DNA from: RUG14515 sp045117995
GTDB lineage: Bacteria > Bacillota_I > Bacilli_A > RFN20 > CAG-826
Reading direction: 5' to 3'
Assembly: GCA_045117995.1 (NCBI GenBank)
Contig: JBGUOH010000002.1
Location: 1 to 52,087 of the forward strand
DNA: 52,087 nt
The position numbers were made by a program, and so were the translations under genes. Shown here piece by piece: positions 25,280-32,714 of this stretch (positions are counted from its first letter, which is position 1; each line of letters opens with the position of its first letter). The notes under the pieces were generated by a model. That model had not been told where the DNA came from and did not search any database. It saw only the letters and a program-made list of their open reading frames with translations.

Positions 25280-25864
25280 ATGAATAACATCTTAGAATTT
25301 GGTGAATTATCACTCACGCAAAAAGAAGAAGCAGCGGAGCTATTCATGGATGGCTTTGGCCAGTTCATGACTTTCTCAAAAGACGAAGACCTTAAAAAGA
25401 AACTTTTTATCCAGATTTTTGATCCTAAATTATTCTTTTGCTATCTAGAAGATAATAAAGTCCTTGGTCTTATGGGATTAGGCACTAATAAAGTTAGACC
25501 AATCAACTTTAAAAAAGAGATCTGTCAAGAACTCTTTGGTAAATGCAAGGGCGCAATTATTAGTAAGCAAATGAATGCTTCGTTCCAGAAAGCAGTGGTT
25601 AAAGGTGATAAAGAATTATACCTAGATACATTAGTCACACATCCTTCCTATAGAAGTAAGGGCATAGGTTCAATCCTTGTTAATAAAGCATGCTCTTTAA
25701 AAGAGTATGATTCAATCATCGTAGAAGTGTTTTCTAAGAATACAAAAGCTATAAGTTTTTATGAAAAGAACGGCTTTGTTATCACTAAGAAACATAAACT
25801 TTCAATTATGAGATTATTAGGTTCTGGTTATCCTATCACGATGACAAAGTATATAAAGGACTGA
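25280..25864 (+). CDS. GNAT acetyltransferase (194 aa)
   Basis: The GNAT fold is visible in the C-terminal half: LYLDTLVTHPSYRSKGIGSI (acetyl-CoA pyrophosphate loop R/SKGIG) and EVFSKNTKAISFYEKNGF. The first ATG after the upstream stop (25280) is taken; a TTG 33 nt earlier lies inside the previous gene. Substrate unknown. Last gene of the PadR operon. Confidence 0.82.
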   Translation: MNNILEFGELSLTQKEEAAELFMDGFGQFMTFSKDEDLKKKLFIQIFDPKLFFCYLEDNKVLGLMGLGTNKVRPINFKKEICQELFGKCKGAIISKQMNASFQKAVVKGDKELYLDTLVTHPSYRSKGIGSILVNKACSLKEYDSIIVEVFSKNTKAISFYEKNGFVITKKHKLSIMRLLGSGYPITMTKYIKD

Positions 25865-25888
25865 ATATAGACTATTAACTCTGATTTT

Positions 25889-25897
25889 TGCTATATT
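25889..25897 (+). promoter_or_regulatory. Extended -10 promoter
   Basis: TGCTATATT, 21 nt before the response-regulator start. It argues against the longer reading of that gene from a TTG at 25888. Confidence 0.6.
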
Positions 25898-25917
25898 ATT
25901 TGAGAGCAAATAGATTT

Positions 25918-26580
25918 ATGGCGGATATCATCATTGTTGAAGATAATGTAGAAATTGGTAATCTCTTATGTGACTTTTTACGCAAAGAGAAGTATTCAGT
26001 TTGCTTAGCCACAAGTGGTGAAAAGGCATTAGAACTTTTCGCTAAATACGGGGCTAAGATTTTTGTCTTAGACATTATGCTTCCTGGTATCGATGGCTTA
26101 GCGGTCACCTCTAAAATCCGCGAAACATCAAATGCCTACATCATTATTGCTAGTGCGAAATCAGAAAAAGAAGATAAACTCGCTGGTCTTAATTTAGGCG
26201 CCGATGATTATATTGAAAAGCCATACGACGTTGATATCTTATTAGCGAAGATTAAAGGCGTCTTTAAAAGAAAATACGCCATCGAAGAGATTCATGAAGG
26301 CAATCTCACCCTTAATACCGTTAATAACATTTTGAAAGTTAATGATAAACCAGTCACAGTGACTGATAAGGAATTTGAATTATTAAGACTCCTTATTGAA
26401 AACAAAGGCACAACATTAAAGAAAGAATATATTTTCAATACTATCTGGGGTAGTGATAGTGAATCAGAACCTCAAACCTTAACTGTTCATATCAAATGGT
26501 TAAGAGAAAAGATTGAAGAAGATCCAAAGAACCCTAAACATATCATTACTGTTTGGGGTAACGGCTACCGCTATGAGTAA
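25918..26580 (+). CDS. OmpR-type response regulator (220 aa)
   Basis: Receiver domain 1-115 with acidic pair E8 D9, phosphoacceptor D52 in FVLDIMLPG and the EKPYD lysine; winged-helix DNA-binding domain 125-220 ending IITVWGNGYRYE. The start at 25918 puts the acidic pair at normal distance. Overlaps the kinase gene by 8 nt. With the downstream kinase and ABC transporter it matches the BceRSAB layout, in which the transporter senses and exports antimicrobial peptides and the regulator induces it. Confidence 0.92.
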   Translation: MADIIIVEDNVEIGNLLCDFLRKEKYSVCLATSGEKALELFAKYGAKIFVLDIMLPGIDGLAVTSKIRETSNAYIIIASAKSEKEDKLAGLNLGADDYIEKPYDVDILLAKIKGVFKRKYAIEEIHEGNLTLNTVNNILKVNDKPVTVTDKEFELLRLLIENKGTTLKKEYIFNTIWGSDSESEPQTLTVHIKWLREKIEEDPKNPKHIITVWGNGYRYE

Positions 26581-27790
26581 ATTTAGAAGGAATTCGATTA
26601 TTGTTTTAATTGCTGAGTTGCTACTTATCGCTGTTTTTAATGTGGTGATATTCCTTAATCGCCCAAGTAACGAAGATAGACAACACCGCGTTGATATTAA
26701 CCGTATCCAATTAGCGCTCTCTGAAGGCAAGGATGTTAATCCTAACGACTATCCAACAGTCATTAAAATTGTTCATTACGATGATAATTATCAAACCAAT
26801 AATGACTATGCGGTCATCAAGGTTAATGGTGAATTATATTCTATTGAATATAAAGAAGAAAACACTAACGATACCACAGTGATATTTATGAACATTGGTT
26901 TAGGCGTAATGTTCTTACTAACCGCGGGTGTATTAATCTACATTGATTTAAAAGTACTCAAGCCATTCCATACTCTAAGTAACTACTCCACAGAGCTCGC
27001 TAAAGGCAATCTTTCTAAACCAATGAAAGAAGAAAAGAATAAGAACTTTGGTAAGTTTGTCTGGGGTATGGATATGCTTAGAGAAACTTTAGAAACAAAT
27101 AAGAAAAACGAATTAAAACTTCAAAAGGATAAGAAGACTCTCATCCTTTCTATCTCTCATGATATTAAAACACCTTTGTCCGCAATTAAGCTTTACTCAA
27201 AAGCTTTAAAAGAAGGCATCTATGATACCGAAGAAAAGAGAATGGAAGCCCTTAACGGCATTGATAAAAACGCTTTAGAAATTGAAAAGCATGTTTCTGA
27301 TATTGTCGCAGCTTCTAGAGATGACTTCTTAAATCTTACCGTGCACATGGGTGAATCATATCTCAAAGATTTAATGAATAAGATTAACATCATTTATAAA
27401 GAGAAATTCGCTACCATCCACACTGAATTTGCTATCGAAGCTTTTGATAACTGCTTAATCAAAGGTGACGCTGATCGTTTAGAAGAAGTCTTACAAAACA
27501 TCTTAGAAAACGCGATTAAATATGGTGATGGTCGTTACGTTAAGATCAAGATTGATGAAGAAGAAAACTATAAACTCATCCAAATCACTAACTCTGGTTG
27601 TTCATTAAAAGAAGAAGAATTACCGCATCTTTTCGATTCCTTCTATCGCGGAAGCAACGCTGAACATAAAGATGGTAGTGGTCTTGGCTTATACATCGCT
27701 AAAAGTTTGATGAGAATGATGGGTGGAGATGTATTTGTCAAAATTAATAACAATGAATTCACTGCAGTTACTGTAGTAAAAAAATGCTAA
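26573..27790 (+). CDS. Sensor histidine kinase (405 aa)
   Basis: Membrane segments at about 8-28 and 102-124 enclose a 70-residue extracytoplasmic domain; HAMP-like region about 125-180; HisKA with H196 in SISHDIKTPLSAIK; HATPase with NILENAIKYG and DGSGLGLYIAK. The start at 26573 overlaps the regulator stop by 8 nt. The extracytoplasmic loop is larger than in classic BceS-type kinases (which have almost none), so this kinase may sense its signal directly. Confidence 0.92.
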   Translation: MSKFRRNSIIVLIAELLLIAVFNVVIFLNRPSNEDRQHRVDINRIQLALSEGKDVNPNDYPTVIKIVHYDDNYQTNNDYAVIKVNGELYSIEYKEENTNDTTVIFMNIGLGVMFLLTAGVLIYIDLKVLKPFHTLSNYSTELAKGNLSKPMKEEKNKNFGKFVWGMDMLRETLETNKKNELKLQKDKKTLILSISHDIKTPLSAIKLYSKALKEGIYDTEEKRMEALNGIDKNALEIEKHVSDIVAASRDDFLNLTVHMGESYLKDLMNKINIIYKEKFATIHTEFAIEAFDNCLIKGDADRLEEVLQNILENAIKYGDGRYVKIKIDEEENYKLIQITNSGCSLKEEELPHLFDSFYRGSNAEHKDGSGLGLYIAKSLMRMMGGDVFVKINNNEFTAVTVVKKC

Positions 27791-27837
27791 AACAATAAAT
27801 TTTTTTGCATTTAATGATTATTTAATAATTTGTTTTT

Positions 27838-27870
27838 TATAATTGAGCCATCCTGCTAAAAAGGAGGGCT
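27838..27870 (+). promoter_or_regulatory. -10 element and hairpin covering a ribosome site
   Basis: TATAAT at 27838-27843, then GCCATCCT (27847-27854) pairing with AGGAGGGC (27862-27869) with one mismatch. The right arm contains the AGGAGG ribosome site of the permease gene, so the 5' end of this transcript could hide its own ribosome site. Confidence 0.5.
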
Positions 27871-27878
27871 TATTATTT

Positions 27879-30251
27879 ATGTTTCTAAGAATATTAAAAA
27901 AAGATATAAAGCGTAAGAAAACGATGAATATCATCATGTTGGTATTCATCATTCTTGCCTCAATGTTTGTCGCTAGTGGTCTTAATAACGTGATTACAAT
28001 CGCTAATGGTACCGATTACTTCTTTGACCAAGCGCGTTTAGGTGATTATATTGCCGCGAGAAAAGGTTCAGGAGAAGGAGTTGCAACATTCGATGAAATC
28101 TTACCAACTATTGGAGAAATCAAATCATATCGTCTTGATGAAGTCATCTTCTCCACTAAAGATACTCTTGAAAAAGAAGATGGAAGCGAACTCGACTTCG
28201 ATAACACCTTAATGATTCAAAGCTTAGAAGATAGTGGTCTTAACTATTTCTATGTTAACGATAAAGTTGCCACTGTTGTGCCTGAAGGCCATTTCTATTG
28301 TTCCTATAGATTTGCTAAAAACAACAACTTAAAAACTGGTGATAAAATCGTCGTCAAAGGTAATGACGTCCGCATTAGTTTAACATTTGATGGCACATTA
28401 AAAGATGCTTTGTTTGGCTCAGATATGCTTAATAACGTGAGGTTGTTCTTAAGCAAAGCGGATTTTGAAAACTATCGAGATAATGGCGTATCTAGCGCTG
28501 GTATGATTGGTGAATTCGCCTATATCGACACTGATGATGTTGGCGCGGTTGATGTCGCTTTAACAGAGAAGTGTCCAACATTAATGTTAAATAGACCAAG
28601 AACCACAATTAAATCAGCGTATTTCATGAACATGGTTCTCGCGTTCATCACTTTGATTCTCAGCGTCTGCTTAATCATCGTCTCATTCGTCATCTTAAGA
28701 TTTACTATTACCTTCACCATCACCGAAGAATACCGTGAAATCGGTGTCATGAAGGCAATTGGTATTAGAGATATAAAGATTAAGAGCTTATATTTAACTA
28801 AATATTTAGTTATCTCAGTCTTAGGTTCCTTAATAGGTTTTGCCTTAAGCTTCCCATTCTCTAAGCTCTTATTAGACAGCGTTACCAAAACAATGGTGCT
28901 TGGTAATGGCTTAGGCGTCATCCCAAATATTGTTGGTTCCTTATTAGTCGTCTTATCAATCTTAGGCTTTGCCTACTTAGCAACAGGTGTCGTCAAGAAA
29001 GCCACTCCAGTGGACGCCATTAGAAAAGGTCAAACTGGTGAAAGATTTAAAAAGAAATCAAAACTCAAATTATCTAAGAGCAAAACAAATTCCGTCACCT
29101 TTATGGCGGTTAATGATGTCCTTAGTAATAAGAAGAAATATATTACAGTCGCTGCAATCTTTGCCCTCTGTGCATCATTTGTCCTCGTCATGACAAATAC
29201 AGTCAACACCATGAAGAGTGATAAGCTTATTGATTCCTTCTCTGCCCGTAGTGATCTTTACTACAGTGATCAAGACAAGCAAATGTCCTTCATGCACGAA
29301 GGTGGTAACGAAGAACTTCAAGAATACGTCACAAAGGTTGAAAGCGATTTGGATGCAATGGGCATGCCGGGACACATCTTCGTGGATGCCCAATACATCC
29401 TTAAAGTAACAAGCAATGACAACGAATATTCTGTCTCTTGTCAACAAGGTATTGGCTCCACAATTGATATGTACGCCTTCACCCAAGGTACAGCGCCACA
29501 AAATATGTATGAAATTGCTATTACCCCAACAGTATCAAGCAAGATTAACGCTCATATTGGTGACACTGTGACAGTGGACTATGGTACAGGTCCTGTTCAA
29601 ACCACAGTTACTGCCTATTTCCAAAGCATGAACTGGATGGGCGAAGTCATTAGAATCCATGAAACCGCTCCAACAAATTTAAAGAACTGTACTTCGTGGA
29701 TGGCTTTCCAAATCAACTTCAATGATCATCCATCAGAAAAAGTTCTTAAAGAACGCAAACAAAAACTAACTGAATATCTTGGTGATAAAGAAGTGCAACT
29801 TGCCTGGGAATATCAAGCGGATTGCATTGGTGTTGTTCCAACAATGGAAACAGTGCAGTTATTACTTCTTGCTATCACGATAGTGGTTATCACCCTTGTG
29901 GTAGTCTTGATGGAACGTTCATTCATCAGCGATGAAAAGAATGAAATAGCGATTTTAAAAGCCGTTGGCTTCAAGGATCGAAGAATCATTCTCTACCACA
30001 TGATAAGGTTTGGTCTTGCCACCTTAGTGGCGCTGATCTTCGCTGGTGCAGTATCTATCCCATTAACATATCTCACCATCGGACCAATCTTCAGATCAAT
30101 GGGTATGATCAATATGACGTTCGCTATTAATCCACTTAGCATCTTCGTTATTTATCCAGTCATCATCTTAGGTGCAACCTTATTAGTGGCGTTCGTGACG
30201 TCATTAATCACTAAAACAATTAAGAGTTCTGATACCGCAAGTATCGAATAG
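27879..30251 (+). CDS. ABC transporter permease, FtsX/MacB type (790 aa)
   Basis: N-terminal membrane segment at about 20-40, a large external domain, an FtsX domain with three helices (about 255-390), a second external domain (about 440-660) and a final FtsX domain with three helices (about 670-785). AGGAGG at 27862-27867 sets the ATG at 27879. Known: such permeases pair with LolD-like ATPases and work by mechanotransmission rather than transport through a channel. The ATPase gene follows at 12 nt. Confidence 0.88.
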   Translation: MFLRILKKDIKRKKTMNIIMLVFIILASMFVASGLNNVITIANGTDYFFDQARLGDYIAARKGSGEGVATFDEILPTIGEIKSYRLDEVIFSTKDTLEKEDGSELDFDNTLMIQSLEDSGLNYFYVNDKVATVVPEGHFYCSYRFAKNNNLKTGDKIVVKGNDVRISLTFDGTLKDALFGSDMLNNVRLFLSKADFENYRDNGVSSAGMIGEFAYIDTDDVGAVDVALTEKCPTLMLNRPRTTIKSAYFMNMVLAFITLILSVCLIIVSFVILRFTITFTITEEYREIGVMKAIGIRDIKIKSLYLTKYLVISVLGSLIGFALSFPFSKLLLDSVTKTMVLGNGLGVIPNIVGSLLVVLSILGFAYLATGVVKKATPVDAIRKGQTGERFKKKSKLKLSKSKTNSVTFMAVNDVLSNKKKYITVAAIFALCASFVLVMTNTVNTMKSDKLIDSFSARSDLYYSDQDKQMSFMHEGGNEELQEYVTKVESDLDAMGMPGHIFVDAQYILKVTSNDNEYSVSCQQGIGSTIDMYAFTQGTAPQNMYEIAITPTVSSKINAHIGDTVTVDYGTGPVQTTVTAYFQSMNWMGEVIRIHETAPTNLKNCTSWMAFQINFNDHPSEKVLKERKQKLTEYLGDKEVQLAWEYQADCIGVVPTMETVQLLLLAITIVVITLVVVLMERSFISDEKNEIAILKAVGFKDRRIILYHMIRFGLATLVALIFAGAVSIPLTYLTIGPIFRSMGMINMTFAINPLSIFVIYPVIILGATLLVAFVTSLITKTIKSSDTASIE

Positions 30252-30263
30252 GAGGAAACAATC

Positions 30264-31022
30264 ATGAGTATTATCGAAGCAAAGAATTTATGTAAAACAT
30301 ATATTGCTGATAAAAGACAAAACAATGTCTTAAAGAATGTTAATTTAAAAGTCGAAAAAGGAGAAATGGTGGGCATTATGGGCCCATCCGGCAGTGGTAA
30401 GTCCACTCTCCTATACTGTATTTCTGGCATGGATAAGATTACTTCTGGTGAAGTCATCTTTGATGGAAAAGATATTTCCAAGCTTAGCAAAAACGAATTA
30501 TCAGAATTAAGACTTAATAAGATGGGCTTCATCTTCCAACAAATGTTCATGATGAAAAACCTCTCAATCTTAGATAATGTCTTATTACCTGCGATTGAAA
30601 GTAAAAAAGAAGCTCTTTCAAGAAAAGAAAAACTTCTTAAAGCGGAATTCCTCATGCGTAAGCTAGGCATTATTGAAGTCGCAGATAACGATATTAACGA
30701 AGTATCTGGTGGTCAACTCCAAAGAGCGTGTATCGCTAGAAGTATGATTAATAATCCTGATATCTTGTTCGCCGATGAACCAACCGGTGCCCTCAATAGA
30801 CAATCATCAAAAGAAGTGATGGATGAGTTATGTGGGCTCAATGAAGAAGGGACCACAATTATGATGGTCACTCACGACTCCAAAGTGGCGGCAAGATGTT
30901 CGAGAATTCTCTATATCGTTGATGGTCAGATCGCTGGTGAATATAAAAACAGTGATAACTCCCTTGACCAAAAAGAAAGAGAAAGAGCCCTTAACAACTG
31001 GCTCATGGACATGGGTTGGTAA
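30264..31022 (+). CDS. ABC transporter ATPase, LolD/MacB type (252 aa)
   Basis: Walker A GPSGSGKST (40-48), Q-loop region FIFQQMFMMKN, signature VSGGQLQRA, Walker B ILFADEPTGAL and switch His in VTHDSK, all intact. The sequence is that of the MacB/LolD/BceA class. Preceded by AGGAGG. With 25918-30251 it completes a two-component/ABC module likely aimed at peptide antibiotics or cell-envelope stress. Confidence 0.93.
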   Translation: MSIIEAKNLCKTYIADKRQNNVLKNVNLKVEKGEMVGIMGPSGSGKSTLLYCISGMDKITSGEVIFDGKDISKLSKNELSELRLNKMGFIFQQMFMMKNLSILDNVLLPAIESKKEALSRKEKLLKAEFLMRKLGIIEVADNDINEVSGGQLQRACIARSMINNPDILFADEPTGALNRQSSKEVMDELCGLNEEGTTIMMVTHDSKVAARCSRILYIVDGQIAGEYKNSDNSLDQKERERALNNWLMDMGW

Positions 31023-31029
31023 AAAAGTT

Positions 31030-31056
31030 AACAGCATTATGCTGTTTTCTTTTTTG
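31030..31056 (+). terminator. Rho-independent terminator
   Basis: AACAGCA / TGCTGTT stem with TTCTTTTTT; closes the TCS/ABC operon. Confidence 0.88.
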
Positions 31057-31085
31057 TTCCTTGCTATGATATTAAAGAGAAAATT

Positions 31086-31448
31086 ATGCGTGATGTAGCC
31101 ATTATTATTTGTAGTTGTGTCTTAACAGTCATCCTTGAATGGCTATTCTTTTTCATTATCAAAATTAAAGATAAAAGATTATGGTTATCCATACCAATCA
31201 ATATCGTTACCAATTTAAGCTTTAATCTTTTTGTGACTTATTTCTTAACAAAAAAGATGTCACAAACGGACATCTTATTTTGGTTGATCATCGTAGGATT
31301 AGAAATTGTTATTGTCCTCGTAGAAGGAGGGCTATATCAACTAATTAAGAAAGATCGTAAGAACCTTCTATATAGTTTAATCGCTAATGCGATAACCGCT
31401 TTCTATGGGACGTTGATTATCAATCTAATCTTCTACTTTGTTCAGTAG
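31086..31448 (+). CDS. Four-helix membrane protein (120 aa)
   Basis: Four hydrophobic segments, no recognised family. A -10 TATGAT (31065-31070) lies 15 nt upstream; no ribosome site is evident. It faces the small-protein array on the other strand and overlaps its last gene by 7 nt tail-to-tail. Confidence 0.6.
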   Translation: MRDVAIIICSCVLTVILEWLFFFIIKIKDKRLWLSIPINIVTNLSFNLFVTYFLTKKMSQTDILFWLIIVGLEIVIVLVEGGLYQLIKKDRKNLLYSLIANAITAFYGTLIINLIFYFVQ

Positions 31449-31615
31449 TTTTCGTCTTGTTCTTTCTTTTCTTCGATTAGTTGAAGTTCTTTTACTTCTT
31501 CTCTTTCAGCTCTTTTAGCCTTCTTATAGAAGATTGAAGTGATAATAATCAACGCAATAGAAGCGGAAATAAGGAAGAAAAGAATAATGCCTTGTGTGAT
31601 ATAAAATTCAGCCAT
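31442..31615 (-). CDS. Small membrane protein B3 of the A-B array (57 aa)
   Basis: Single membrane segment (about 8-29) and then IFYKKAKRAEREEVKEL, matching the IFYKKAQRV motif of B1 and B2; it has an extended charged tail (EEKKEQDENY) and has lost the RVC cysteine. AAAGGAG sits inside the end of A3, and the ATG comes 3 nt after the A3 stop. The most diverged B copy and the last gene of the six. Confidence 0.7.
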   Translation of the reverse strand: MAEFYITQGIILFFLISASIALIIITSIFYKKAKRAEREEVKELQLIEEKKEQDENY

Positions 31616-31618
31616 ATC

Positions 31619-31780
31619 CTACTCCTTTCTCGCTCTTTTTCTTTTGTTGATTTTGCTAATTGTGACAATACTCCAAACGAGTAGTGGGACACAAATGCAG
31701 GAGACGATAAATAAGACAATGGCCGCAAGACCATTAAAGACAATCATCTCTAAGCCGATAACGTTTAAAATTGGTAACAT
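31619..31780 (-). CDS. Small membrane protein A3 of the A-B array (53 aa)
   Basis: Begins MLPILNVIGLEM, has one membrane segment and carries the family motif CICVPLLVWSIV followed by a basic tail KINKRKRARKE. It starts 3 nt after the B2 stop and has AAAGGAG near its end serving B3. Predicted topology by charge: N-terminus outside, basic C-terminus inside. Confidence 0.78.
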   Translation of the reverse strand: MLPILNVIGLEMIVFNGLAAIVLFIVSCICVPLLVWSIVTISKINKRKRARKE

Positions 31781-31783
31781 ACT

Positions 31784-31936
31784 CTATTCTTCTTTCTGAA
31801 TACTTACTGCTTCTTTTTCTTCTAAATGACAAACTCTTTGAGCTTTTCTATAGAAGATAATGGTGAGAACGATTAAAGCGGGACTGGTTAAAAGCATAAA
31901 ACCGACAATAATCACGAAGATAACATAAAAATCCAT
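31784..31936 (-). CDS. Small membrane protein B2 of the A-B array (50 aa)
   Basis: Begins MDFYVIFVIIVGFMLL, one membrane segment, then IFYRKAQRVCHLEEKEA and QKEE, which match B1 (IFYKKAQRVCIWEEQEA ... QKEE). It starts 2 nt after the A2 stop with the same TAATTATGG junction as A1-B1. The conserved Cys of RVC lies just inside the membrane by the positive-inside rule. Confidence 0.78.
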   Translation of the reverse strand: MDFYVIFVIIVGFMLLTSPALIVLTIIFYRKAQRVCHLEEKEAVSIQKEE

Positions 31937-31938
31937 AA

Positions 31939-32109
31939 TTATTTCCCCTTCAATCTATGTCTATTGTTGTATTTAGTAACCTTTACGATGCTCCAAATGA
32001 GCAAAGGAACACAAATACAATGGCAAGCGAGAAGGATAAAGAAGACAACCCATACAACACCGTAAACGAAAACCATCTCTAATCCGATAGCATTTAATAT
32101 TGGTAACAT
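31939..32109 (-). CDS. Small membrane protein A2 of the A-B array (56 aa)
   Basis: Begins MLPILNAIGLEMVFVY, one membrane segment rich in aromatic residues, then CHCICVPLLIWSIVKVTKYN and a basic tail. Closest to A1 (CMCICTPLLIWSIVKITKYN). It begins 3 nt after the B1 stop. No known family recognised; size and topology are those of small membrane regulators or membrane-active peptides. Confidence 0.8.
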   Translation of the reverse strand: MLPILNAIGLEMVFVYGVVWVVFFILLACHCICVPLLIWSIVKVTKYNNRHRLKGK

Positions 32110-32112
32110 ACT

Positions 32113-32274
32113 CTATTCTTCTTTTTGATTGCTAGTGGCTTCTTGCTCCTCCCATATGCAAACTCTTTGAGCTTTTTTATAGAAAATAACAGTCAAAATA
32201 ATTAAGGCAAGACCAGTTAGAATCATTGAGCCAATCACAACGGCGTGGAAAGCATAATAAAATGTAAAATCCAT
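32113..32274 (-). CDS. Small membrane protein B1 of the A-B array (53 aa)
   Basis: Begins MDFTFYYAFHAVVIG, one membrane segment ending in LTVIFYKKAQRVC and an acidic/polar tail (EEQEATSNQKEE). AAGGA within the end of A1 lies 7 nt before its ATG, which is 2 nt after the A1 stop. The strict A-then-B order in each pair suggests equal co-synthesis of the two partners. Confidence 0.8.
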   Translation of the reverse strand: MDFTFYYAFHAVVIGSMILTGLALIILTVIFYKKAQRVCIWEEQEATSNQKEE

Positions 32275-32276
32275 AA

Positions 32277-32435
32277 TTATTCCTTCTTTCCTCTGTGTCT
32301 TCTATTGTATTTAGTGATTTTCACGATGCTCCAAATGAGCAAAGGAGTGCAAATACACATGCAAGCTAATAAAAACAATATTGGGAGTGGATAGATGAAA
32401 ATCAATTCTAATCCTATTGTATTTAAAATAGGCAT
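32277..32435 (-). CDS. Small membrane protein A1 of the A-B array (52 aa)
   Basis: First gene of the array. MPILNTIGLELIFIY, one membrane segment, CMCICTPLLIWSIVKITKYN and basic tail. The ATG at 32435 is chosen because it aligns with the starts of A2 and A3 and because a longer frame (to 32477) would begin inside the promoter. Compared with A2/A3, 2 nt (TG) are inserted after ATGTTA, so the ancestral ATG is out of frame and a new ATG serves. Confidence 0.78.
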   Translation of the reverse strand: MPILNTIGLELIFIYPLPILFLLACMCICTPLLIWSIVKITKYNRRHRGKKE

Positions 32436-32463
32436 AACATCAGTTTCCTTTCTGTCTATACTC

Positions 32464-32490
32464 ATTATACCATTCATTTCCGAGTGTAAA
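32464..32490 (-). promoter_or_regulatory. Promoter of the A-B array
   Basis: Minus strand: TTTACA (32490-32485), 15-bp spacer, TGGTATAAT with perfect TATAAT at 32469-32464. Predicted start about 32457; AAAGGA lies at 32455-32450. Confidence 0.7.
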
Positions 32491-32659
32491 GAACAATAAA
32501 CATTGATAGATTCTCAATTAAACGTGTTTTTGATAAAAAACCATGAAAAAGCACAATTTTTCACTGTTTCTTATAAGAAAAAAGTAATTACACTTTTGCG
32601 TTTTAGTAATTCTACTAATCGGGAAATGGCTAGTAGACGCCAAAAATGGCTAAATAGAA

Positions 32660-32687
32660 TTGCTTTTAATACTTTTTTTGTTATCAT
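32660..32687 (+). promoter_or_regulatory. Promoter of the GT8-PlsC gene
   Basis: TTGCTT, 16-bp spacer, TATCAT (32682-32687). The stretch 32491-32659 holds no gene; it contains small hairpins such as TTAGTA/TACTAA and GCCA/TGGC. Confidence 0.55.
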
Positions 32688-32714
32688 TGACTAGCCTAAA
32701 GAAAGGGGTCGCTT

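Larger units (their letters stand above)
31442..32435 (-). repeat. Tandem array of three A-B gene pairs
   Basis: Start-to-start distance is 326 bp from A1 to A2 and 329 bp from A2 to A3. The junctions B1-A2 and B2-A3 are nearly identical at DNA level (AAAGAAGAATAGAGTATGTT). The array therefore arose by tandem duplication of a two-gene unit followed by divergence that kept all six frames open. Confidence 0.85.

Noticed and set aside
31549..31743. Minus-strand frame of 64 codons
   Set aside because: It lies in another frame across A3 and B3, which have conserved motifs, proper spacing and ribosome sites.
32503..32694. Plus-strand frame of 63 codons between the A-B array and the GT8-PlsC gene
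   Set aside because: No ribosome site, no family features, and it covers the promoter of the downstream gene.
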